NCBI GenBank assembly: GCA_023397045.1 | Contig: JAEWUR010000276.1 | Coordinates: 1 to 6,187, forward strand | Direction of reading: 5' to 3' | DNA length: 6,187 nucleotides | From: Planctomycetota bacterium | GTDB lineage: Bacteria; Planctomycetota; Planctomycetia; Pirellulales; Thermoguttaceae | In this document: positions 1 through 5,227 of the stretch, one piece after another | How the letters are laid out: the number at the start of each line of letters is the position of its first letter | Position numbering within the stretch: position 1 is the stretch's first letter | Notes under the pieces: model-generated | The model's input: only the letters and a program-made list of their open reading frames with translations | Database searches by the model: none | Told to the model about the DNA's origin: nothing | Made by a program: the position numbers and the translations under genes

Positions 1-10
1 GTAACGGTTT

Positions 11-48
11 GTGTAAGAAGGAGAAAAGGGAAAGGGGGAAGACGGGAA
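11..48 (+). repeat. Left arm of imperfect purine-rich inverted repeat
   Basis: This purine-rich stretch begins GTGTAAGAAGGA. Read on the plus strand, it matches the minus-strand sequence 485 to 448 at 33 of 38 positions without gaps. All five differences are G here against A in the other arm (positions 23, 35, 38, 41, 46). A GGT at 6-8 also matches GGT at 490-488 after a two-base mismatch. The arm lies just beyond the stop codon of the GxxExxY gene. The remaining bases of 1-61 show no gene and no hairpin-plus-U-run terminator. Confidence 0.8.
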
Positions 49-61
49 GTAGGATAGGTTT

Positions 62-448
62 TTATTGATGATTTAGTTCGACGCGTCGTGCGTTGAGTTG
101 AAATTCGGAAAAATTGACTAGCAGACCGATTGGTTTATGCACAGCCTTGAGATAGGAACGGACTTGGGCATAGTGTTTCTTGTGAAGCTCGTCGACGGTC
201 TTCAATTCGACGACAAGCTCATCGTCGACAAACAAATCCAAACGATGCGTTCCGATTTTCTTGCCTTTGTAACCTAACTCAATCTCTTTTTCCGTCTCGA
301 ATCGAATGCCTTCTTGTTCTAACTCGAGCGCAATGGCACGGCGGTAGACCTTCTCTAAGAATCCTGGCCCCAACTGCTTATGCACCTCGATCATACATCC
401 AATCACCTTGTAGATCAGAGAATCAACTCCCTGTTTTTCTGTCTCCAT
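62..448 (-). CDS. GxxExxY family protein, PD-(D/E)XK nuclease-like
   Basis: A small soluble protein of 128 residues from the preferred start. The family signature G-x-x-E-x-x-Y is visible at residues 29-35 (GFLEKVY). It is followed by a PD-(D/E)XK-like set: D71 in HRLDLFV, E81-x-K83 in VVELK, and Q95 in AQVRSYL. All the usual catalytic positions therefore appear intact. The family is known to be widespread in bacteria and nuclease-like in sequence, but its role is not established and no substrate can be named. ATG 448 is preferred because the product then has the usual family length (about 125-130 aa) and GAGG lies about 10 nt upstream. In-frame ATGs at 514 and 544 would add a lysine/glutamate-rich tail encoded by purine-rich repeat. 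ATG 514 overlaps the VWA stop as ATGA. GC (about 47%) is well below that of the neighbours, which together with the flanking inverted repeat suggests acquired DNA. Family call is firm; function is unknown. Confidence 0.9.
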   Translation of the reverse strand: METEKQGVDSLIYKVIGCMIEVHKQLGPGFLEKVYRRAIALELEQEGIRFETEKEIELGYKGKKIGTHRLDLFVDDELVVELKTVDELHKKHYAQVRSYLKAVHKPIGLLVNFSEFQLNARRVELNHQ

Positions 449-485
449 TTCCGTTTTTCCTCTTTCCCTTTTTTCCTTCTTACAC
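448..485 (-). repeat. Right arm of imperfect purine-rich inverted repeat, carrying the GxxExxY ribosome binding site
   Basis: This is the partner of the arm at 11-48 and reads GTGTAAGAAGGA onward on the minus strand. It contains the AGAGGA ribosome-binding-like sequence (465-460) and ends on the A of the ATG at 448-446. The two arms point inward and bracket the coding body of the GxxExxY gene, like terminal inverted repeats. No transposase is present, and I found no target-site duplication, though only ten bases lie outside the left arm in this window. Confidence 0.8.
460..465 (-). promoter_or_regulatory. Ribosome binding site deciding the GxxExxY start
   Basis: AGAGGA on the minus strand lies 11 nt upstream of the ATG at 448. 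The core GAGG has a slightly long spacing of about 12 nt measured from its last G. No comparable SD lies ahead of ATG 514 or 544. The whole tract is purine-rich, so the exact SD register is uncertain. Confidence 0.45.
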
Positions 486-510
486 TGACCTTCATCGACC
501 TCGAAGACGC

Positions 511-2751
511 TCATCGCATCTGAAATTTCCTCCGCATGGTCCATTCCACGGTCAACACGGTGACGATCAGCACCCAGAAGGCGGGCGGCCAGTACAGAGG
601 TTTTTCGACGTGCTCGGTCCGTTTTTTTTGCTGCCGGTCGAGTTGCTCGATCAGGTGATCGGCGGTTGACAGGGGGACGTATCGACCGCCGGCGGCTCGG
701 GCGATGGCCTGTAGATTGTTTTCGTCGAGGTCGAGCCTTTCGAACTCCAGGTTGGGCCGGCCTACTTCGATCGGGATTACGTCGGACGTGAGGTTCGTCT
801 CGCCGAGGCGTGCGTCGACGACCACCTCGTATTCACCGGCCGACGACAATTCGACGGTTCCGGCAAAGTGTCCGCTGGGTCCGGTCACGGTCGACATCGC
901 GACCTTTTGCGGCTTGCCATCGTGGACGCGTACCGTGGCTTCGACTTCCGCCTTGTTGGCGCCTTGGCCCTCCTTGTCGCGAACAATCGCCGTGATGCGG
1001 ATCGGTTCGCCCAGTTCATAGTGGGCCTTGTCGGTCGCGGCGGCGACGCTCGCTTGGGTCTCGACGCCGGACTCTCGGCCCGCCAACCAGCGGACGGTCT
1101 GGCCCCAAAATCGCGAAAACGGCGATTCCTGGCCTTGCGCCTGAGGACCTTGCTGCCACGCCCGGGTGGTGTCGCCCGCAAAAACGGCGGTCCGGCCGTG
1201 ATCGACCGGTTGGACGGCCAGCACGGGCATCGAATCTTGAATGGGACAAACGGCCAATACGGTGGCCCCCGGCCGAGCCTCTTTGACGCGCGTGCAGCCG
1301 TCCAGCGGCGGCAGGCCCTCGATTTTTGGCGGGCCTTGGCGCGTCGGAAAGAAATCGGCGATGTTGGCAAAGATCGGGTGCCGCACGCCCTCGGGCGTCA
1401 GCATCGGCAGGAAGGGATCGGTCACTTGGCCGACGTCTCGGGCACCCAGTCCGACGGGCAGCAGGTTGCCGACCGGCGTGCCCTCGTATCCGCCGGGACC
1501 GAGGCTGTGATAGCCGCCGAGCATGATCAGGCCCGCGCCGGCGCGAATGCGTTGGGTGAGCATCTCTTGCTGCTCCGGTCGCAGATAGGAACTGTCGAGA
1601 TCGCCGAGGATGAACACGTCGAACCGATCGAAGGTCGCTTGATCGGCCGGAATTGCGTTCAACTGAAGATCGTGGATATTCGTGCGACGCAGAAAGACGT
1701 TCGGTTTCGTTTGGACGAGCGAGCAGAACTCCAAGTCGGGATCTTTCGCGAGAAACCGGTTGACCAGGGCGCCATATTCCGCCCGCAGCGTGCCCTCGAT
1801 GTAGAGCACGCGGATGCTCGGCTCGGTTACGGTCGCAACGGCCGAGCGGCGGTTGTTCTCGACGATTTGTTCGTTGCCGACGGGCGGAATGCGCACCGTG
1901 TAGGTATGCCGTCCTTTGACCGTTGGACGAAACTCGAACGTGACTTGCTGCGAGCCTTCCGTATCGTCGAGCGTCAACTCGGCCTGGGCGACCTGCTGGT
2001 CGTCTTCGTCCAAAAAAGCCTCGACCACGTGGCCGCCAAGCCCGATGGCGTCGATCGAGCCGGTGACTCGGGCGAGATTGTTGAGAATCATGCGGTCGGG
2101 GCAATCGACGCCGGTCACCTGAACGTCGCGATACGAGAGATTGCCTCGCAGGCCGGCCCCGACGCCGATGGCGTGGACGGTCATTTTGAGCTTGCCGGCG
2201 GTCGCGACCGGATCGCCCGAGGCATTGTGGATGCCGTCGGAGAGCAGCAGGACGGTCGGCACGTCGGAGGGCGGCAGTTCTTTCGACGCGGCCGTGAGTG
2301 CCCGGCTGAGCGAGGTCCCCTTGCCCGTCGGCTCGATCGAGGGCAATTGAGACCAATCGTCCAGCGGTTGGGCCTGCTCGGCAAAGACGATCGGAAGCAG
2401 GCGGAAATCGCCGCTCAATTTGTCGTGCCATTGCTGCATCTTCTGGCGGGCTTGATCGAATCGCGAGACGCCCGAGGCATCGTCGGCGATGCTCATCGAG
2501 GCCGAACGGTCCAGCAGAAAAACGACCGCAGGTCGCTCGCTCATCGTGTTCTGATAGCTCAGGACCGGCCGAAACAACAGCAGCACGACCAGCGTAATGG
2601 CCGCCGCTCGAAGCGCCAGCAGCGTCATCCAATGCCGCGCCCGCAATGTGCCGTAGGCGCGATAATAGAACGCCCCGGTCAGCACCATCGCCACGGCGGC
2701 GACCGCCAGCATCGTCGAGAGGCTATGACCGTGGGCGAGCGAAAGGTGCAT
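511..2751 (-). CDS. Membrane-anchored VWA and glutamine-amidotransferase-like protein
   Basis: A 746-residue envelope protein. Two N-terminal membrane segments (about 12-30 and 42-62) precede a von Willebrand A domain (about 74-235). Its MIDAS residues are visible: D81-R-S83-A-S85, a threonine at about 146 in KGTSLSRAL, and SDG at 171-173. This indicates a divalent-metal protein-binding module. A beta-rich linker follows, then a class I glutamine-amidotransferase-like domain (about 313-560, LGGYHSLGPGGY at 411-422). I see no clear catalytic Cys nucleophile motif, so it is probably non-enzymatic. An Ig-like region (about 565-663) and a C-terminal membrane helix (about 722-739) complete the protein. 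The architecture fits VWA/GATase-like proteins of planctomycete MoxR-DUF58-BatA type clusters. Start 2751 has no purine SD, only a pyrimidine-rich repeat leader. Met14 (ATG at 2712) is possible but would shorten the first helix region. It is 62 bp downstream of the secreted-protein gene and probably co-transcribed. Family is clear; partner and role are inferred. Confidence 0.92.
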   Translation of the reverse strand: MHLSLAHGHSLSTMLAVAAVAMVLTGAFYYRAYGTLRARHWMTLLALRAAAITLVVLLLFRPVLSYQNTMSERPAVVFLLDRSASMSIADDASGVSRFDQARQKMQQWHDKLSGDFRLLPIVFAEQAQPLDDWSQLPSIEPTGKGTSLSRALTAASKELPPSDVPTVLLLSDGIHNASGDPVATAGKLKMTVHAIGVGAGLRGNLSYRDVQVTGVDCPDRMILNNLARVTGSIDAIGLGGHVVEAFLDEDDQQVAQAELTLDDTEGSQQVTFEFRPTVKGRHTYTVRIPPVGNEQIVENNRRSAVATVTEPSIRVLYIEGTLRAEYGALVNRFLAKDPDLEFCSLVQTKPNVFLRRTNIHDLQLNAIPADQATFDRFDVFILGDLDSSYLRPEQQEMLTQRIRAGAGLIMLGGYHSLGPGGYEGTPVGNLLPVGLGARDVGQVTDPFLPMLTPEGVRHPIFANIADFFPTRQGPPKIEGLPPLDGCTRVKEARPGATVLAVCPIQDSMPVLAVQPVDHGRTAVFAGDTTRAWQQGPQAQGQESPFSRFWGQTVRWLAGRESGVETQASVAAATDKAHYELGEPIRITAIVRDKEGQGANKAEVEATVRVHDGKPQKVAMSTVTGPSGHFAGTVELSSAGEYEVVVDARLGETNLTSDVIPIEVGRPNLEFERLDLDENNLQAIARAAGGRYVPLSTADHLIEQLDRQQKKRTEHVEKPLYWPPAFWVLIVTVLTVEWTMRRKFQMR

Positions 2752-2762
2752 GGAGAGAAGAG

Positions 2763-2790
2763 ATGGTGAATGGAGGATGGTGGATGGTGA
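2763..2790 (+). repeat. Four tandem 7-bp repeats in the leader of the VWA gene
   Basis: On the plus strand the units are ATGGTGA, ATGGAGG, ATGGTGG and ATGGTGA, in exact 7-bp register with no spacers. They sit 12-39 bp ahead of the VWA start codon, in the 62-bp gap after the secreted-protein gene (2752-2813). In the minus-strand transcript the array is CCACCAT-like and contains CCTCC, the same sequence as the anti-Shine-Dalgarno core. The rest of the gap shows no terminator. Confidence 0.75.
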
Positions 2791-2813
2791 AGTTGGAGGT
2801 TATTTGTCGGTTG

Positions 2814-3404
2814 CTATTGGTTCTCTTGGAATTCGATCTGTTTTATGTAGAGGAGCGAATCGAGTCCTTCGCCAGGTTTGCCTTTGTCGCGTTTTTTGAG
2901 GAAGAATCGTTCGGGCTCGGTGGTATTCGGCGAGGGTTCGCCGTTCTCCGTGTTCGGTTGGAGGTAGATGATCGCCGAGAGCGCCCCGGTGATCGAGCGG
3001 CCATCGTTCAGCGTCAATGTGTGAAGGTATTCCCGGGCTGGATAGCTCCGGCCGGTGTAGGTCTTTTCGTTGTTCGCATTTTCTCTGAATCGCCACTCCT
3101 TTTCGAGCCATTCTCGTTGGACTTCGCACTCGATCTTTTTGACGGCGGTCAGCGGAACCTCGCGTTGCCGTTGAACGTCGCGATCGTAGACTTGCAGGCG
3201 CTTGTCGCGGGTCAGGTAGATCATTCCACGATGCATGGAACCGTCGGAGAGTTCGATCTTGCCGGCTCTGGCGTCGTCGCGTTGCGTGTCGGATCGGCCG
3301 AAAGGATCGAACGCGGGTGGTTCGGCGCCTGGGATGTTTGAAATAAAGACCGAAAGAAGGATGCCGACCCCCAGAAAGACTGCAAAGACGGATTTGTCGG
3401 GCAT
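2814..3404 (-). CDS. Secreted conserved protein of unknown function
   Basis: A protein of 196 residues from ATG 3404. The N-terminus has a short charged stretch (MPDKS) and a hydrophobic core (about residues 6-22), followed by PGA-EP near residue 27, a plausible Sec signal peptidase site. No lipobox cysteine is present, so it is probably periplasmic. The mature part is charged and soluble. It contains two similar beta-type motifs, KIELSDGSMHRGMIYL (about 49-64) and LTLNDGRSITGALSAIIYL (about 130-148), which suggests two related small beta domains. A conserved-looking central segment is rich in E, R, W and Y (about 93-127). I recognise it only as similar to unnamed planctomycete proteins and assign no function. 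ATG 3407 and ATG 3404 are adjacent. The second is preferred because GAGGT (3415-3411) lies 6 nt ahead of it and only 3 nt ahead of the first. It is the first gene of the minus-strand group, so it probably shares an mRNA with the VWA protein and acts in the same compartment. Confidence 0.8.
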   Translation of the reverse strand: MPDKSVFAVFLGVGILLSVFISNIPGAEPPAFDPFGRSDTQRDDARAGKIELSDGSMHRGMIYLTRDKRLQVYDRDVQRQREVPLTAVKKIECEVQREWLEKEWRFRENANNEKTYTGRSYPAREYLHTLTLNDGRSITGALSAIIYLQPNTENGEPSPNTTEPERFFLKKRDKGKPGEGLDSLLYIKQIEFQENQ

Positions 3405-3410
3405 CATTAG

Positions 3411-3415
3411 ACCTC
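3411..3415 (-). promoter_or_regulatory. Ribosome binding site choosing the second of two adjacent ATGs
   Basis: GAGGT on the minus strand is 6 nt from ATG 3404 and 3 nt from ATG 3407. The spacing favours 3404. The difference is one methionine. Confidence 0.55.
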
Positions 3416-3450
3416 ACCGCGTGGCCGTTTCGAGAAAAGCCGCTTCTTCT

Positions 3451-3479
3451 ATTGTATTTCGGATGGGTGGTCGGGTCGA
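3451..3479 (-). promoter_or_regulatory. Candidate sigma-70-like promoter for the minus-strand genes
   Basis: On the minus strand, TCGACC (3479-3474, 4 of 6 to TTGACA) and TACAAT (3456-3451, 5 of 6 to TATAAT) are separated by 17 bp. Initiation would fall near 3444, giving a leader of about 40 nt to ATG 3404. The weak -35 makes this a moderate call. The location between divergent genes supports it. Confidence 0.45.
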
Positions 3480-3562
3480 TGGTGCAACGCCGAGAAACGC
3501 GCATCGATCGAAAACCCATCGGTGAACGGGTGTTGTAATGGCGGATATTCAGGGGGTTTTGG

Positions 3563-3591
3563 TTGACGGAAGATTCGCGTCTTGGGATAAT
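3563..3591 (+). promoter_or_regulatory. Sigma-70-like promoter with extended -10 for the DUF4159 operon
   Basis: TTGACG (3563-3568, 5 of 6) and GATAAT (3586-3591, 5 of 6) are separated by exactly 17 bp. A TGG just ahead of the -10 (3583-3585) matches the extended -10 pattern TGn. Initiation near 3598 would give a leader of about 47 nt to ATG 3645. It would place GTG 3600 at or next to the transcript's first base, which argues against that upstream start. Confidence 0.65.
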
Positions 3592-3631
3592 ACGATAAGG
3601 TGTATTTCACCGTCGAAGGGCAACTTTTCGC

Positions 3632-3636
3632 AGAGG
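3632..3636 (+). promoter_or_regulatory. Ribosome binding site supporting start at 3645
   Basis: AGAGG lies 8 nt upstream of ATG 3645, a normal spacing. The alternative GTG at 3600 lacks such a site and sits at the predicted transcription start. Confidence 0.6.
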
Positions 3637-3644
3637 TTCCGGTC

Positions 3645-5210
3645 ATGGATCCAGCCGAACGGCTCGGAGTGTCGCGCCGCGCGTTTCTCGAACGTCTCGG
3701 TTGGACGGCCGCGTTTGGCGGCAGCGTCGGCGGCGTGAGTTTGCCGGCCGTCGCATTCGCCGACGAGGGAGACTCCGGCCCGGTGGATTGCGGCCCGCCG
3801 CCCCCGGCCAAGCCGCACCATCAGACCGGCGGCGAAGGGTTCCCTCCTCTACCGCTACCTGTCACTCCGTTGCGGCGGAGCGAAAAGAAACGCCCACCCA
3901 GTCCGCCGGCCCTGATCGGCAAGGTCGCGCTGGGCAAGACGCGCTGGGTCACCCAGGACAACAAACGGATTCAGTATCGCGATTGGATGACCGATCCGGC
4001 CGATGTCATCACGTTGTTGGCTTGGTCGTCCGAGACGCTTCGGATCGACTATCGCGCGGTCGAGACCGATTTCGAGCATTTTTCGTTCGATCCTCGCGAA
4101 CTGCCGGCGTTGCTTTTTGCCGGTCACAACAAGTTCGAACTCAACGACGACGTCCGGTCGAGGCTCGCCCGATATGTCATGGACGGCGGCACGATCCTCG
4201 GCGACGCGTGTTGCGGTTGGAACGATTTTGCCGAGTCGTTTCGCCGTGAGATCGAGCTGGTTTTCCCCGGCCGTCCGCTGCGGAGGATGCTGCCCGAGGA
4301 GCCGATTTTTTCGGCCTACTACAAGTTGGGCGATTTGACCTACAAGAAGGGCGACGGCTCGACCTTCACCGAACCGCCTTGTCTGGTAGGCATCGATTTC
4401 GGATGTCGCACGGGCGTGATTTTTTCGCCGCGCGATCTGACCTGCGGTTGGGACGGGCACGAACACCCGCGCGGCACGCGCGTCATTATTCCCGAGGCTC
4501 GGCAGGTCGGCGCCAACTTGATGACCTACATCCTCGGCACGTTCCAACTTGGCCGGTTCTTGAGCACGACGAAAGTCTATTACGAAGAGAGCGCCCCGAG
4601 CCGCGACGACCTGGTTTTCGCCCAACTGATGCACGACGGCGATTGGGATCCCGATCCTTCGGCGGTCCACAACTTGCTGAAACATGCGCGGGACAACTCG
4701 ACGATGGAAGTGAAGTTCAAGCGGGAGAACATCCGGCTTCTCGATCCTCGGTTGGCTGAGTTCCCGCTGGTCTATGCGACGGGTCATCGCGAGTTTGCCT
4801 GGTCGGCCGAAGAGGCGGCTGCGTTGGGGAGCTATTTGAAGGCGGGCGGGTTGTTGCTGGCCGATGCCTGTTGCGGGCGCATGGCCTTCGATCATGCGTT
4901 TCGCCGGGAGATTGCAAAGGCGCTGCCCGAGGCGAAACTCGAACGCTTGCCGGCCGATCATCCGTTCTATCATTGCCACTACGATATCGAGCAGGTGCAG
5001 TACACGCCGCGAGTCTACGAGGATTTTGGGCGAATCAACGCGCCGGAGTTGGAAGGCATTTCGATCGACGGGCGGCTCGCGGTCGTCTACAGCCGTTTCG
5101 ATTTGGGCAATGGCTGGGAACGATTTCCGCATGCATACAGCTATGGGCTGTCCGAGGATTCGGCGTTGCAGATCGGCACGAATGTTCTGGTTTCCGCGGT
5201 CACGCATTGA
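3645..5210 (+). CDS. Tat-exported protein with two tandem DUF4159-type domains
   Basis: A protein of 521 residues from ATG 3645. Residues 10-15 read SRRAFL, a twin-arginine motif, followed by a hydrophobic stretch and AFA-DEG (cleavage after about residue 39). This points to export of a folded protein by Tat. A proline-rich linker (about 49-90) precedes two homologous halves: copy 1 at about 94-305 and copy 2 at about 323-521. Parallel motifs are GHNKFE (160) and GHREFA (380), DACCG at 187 and 407, FRREI at 199 and 419, the segments at 258-272 and 480-494 (FSPRDLTCGW versus YSRFDLGNGW), and GANLM versus GTNVL. DUF4159 is a conserved domain common in planctomycetes, thought to have a class I amidotransferase-like fold. 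Copy 2 resembles the canonical domain more closely, and copy 1 is more diverged. No enzyme activity can be read from the sequence. The gene starts a plus-strand unit with the DUF4175-like gene 17 bp on. An upstream in-frame GTG (3600) is less likely on promoter and RBS grounds and would bury the Tat motif. Confidence 0.9.
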   Translation: MDPAERLGVSRRAFLERLGWTAAFGGSVGGVSLPAVAFADEGDSGPVDCGPPPPAKPHHQTGGEGFPPLPLPVTPLRRSEKKRPPSPPALIGKVALGKTRWVTQDNKRIQYRDWMTDPADVITLLAWSSETLRIDYRAVETDFEHFSFDPRELPALLFAGHNKFELNDDVRSRLARYVMDGGTILGDACCGWNDFAESFRREIELVFPGRPLRRMLPEEPIFSAYYKLGDLTYKKGDGSTFTEPPCLVGIDFGCRTGVIFSPRDLTCGWDGHEHPRGTRVIIPEARQVGANLMTYILGTFQLGRFLSTTKVYYEESAPSRDDLVFAQLMHDGDWDPDPSAVHNLLKHARDNSTMEVKFKRENIRLLDPRLAEFPLVYATGHREFAWSAEEAAALGSYLKAGGLLLADACCGRMAFDHAFRREIAKALPEAKLERLPADHPFYHCHYDIEQVQYTPRVYEDFGRINAPELEGISIDGRLAVVYSRFDLGNGWERFPHAYSYGLSEDSALQIGTNVLVSAVTH

Positions 5211-5227
5211 GGAGTCGCCGAGTACCG

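Larger units (their letters stand above)
3405..3644. promoter_or_regulatory. Divergent intergenic control region
   Basis: This region of about 240 bp separates the two divergent gene groups. It holds the two opposed promoter candidates (about 84 bp between their -35 boxes), the two leaders and their ribosome binding sites. Between the promoters (3480-3562) I see no strong palindrome. ACCC/GGGT ends at 3514-3531 form only a weak imperfect one. No RNA gene is evident. Confidence 0.6.

Noticed and set aside
1..61. Terminator after the GxxExxY gene
   Set aside because: The minus-strand sequence after the stop is pyrimidine-rich but has no local hairpin. The only pairing partner is the distant right arm.
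1016..2632. A 538-codon minus-strand frame overlapping the VWA gene in another register
   Set aside because: Arg/Pro/Gly-rich out-of-frame translation of the same DNA, with no recognisable motif.
868..2769. A 633-codon plus-strand open frame opposite the VWA gene
   Set aside because: It is very long, but its product is Arg/Ala/Asp-rich with no domain logic. The minus-strand frame encodes an unmistakable VWA/GATase-like protein. Long antisense frames are common in GC-rich DNA with strong codon bias.
2646..3341. A plus-strand frame of 231 codons across the heptamer array and the secreted-protein gene
   Set aside because: GGAGG and ATG in the repeat imitate a ribosome binding site and start (MVNGGWWMVK-like product), but the rest is antisense to a better-supported gene with a signal peptide and RBS.
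3511..3531. Possible operator or hairpin (ACCC ... GGGT) between the divergent promoters
   Set aside because: Only the outer four bases pair cleanly and the inner part does not, so it is expected by chance.
3600..3644. GTG 3600 as start of the DUF4159 protein
   Set aside because: It coincides with the predicted transcription start, has no SD, and would add 15 residues ahead of the Tat signal.
3855..5207. A 450-codon minus-strand frame opposite the DUF4159 gene
   Set aside because: Antisense shadow. The plus frame has a Tat signal, RBS, promoter and duplicated domain.
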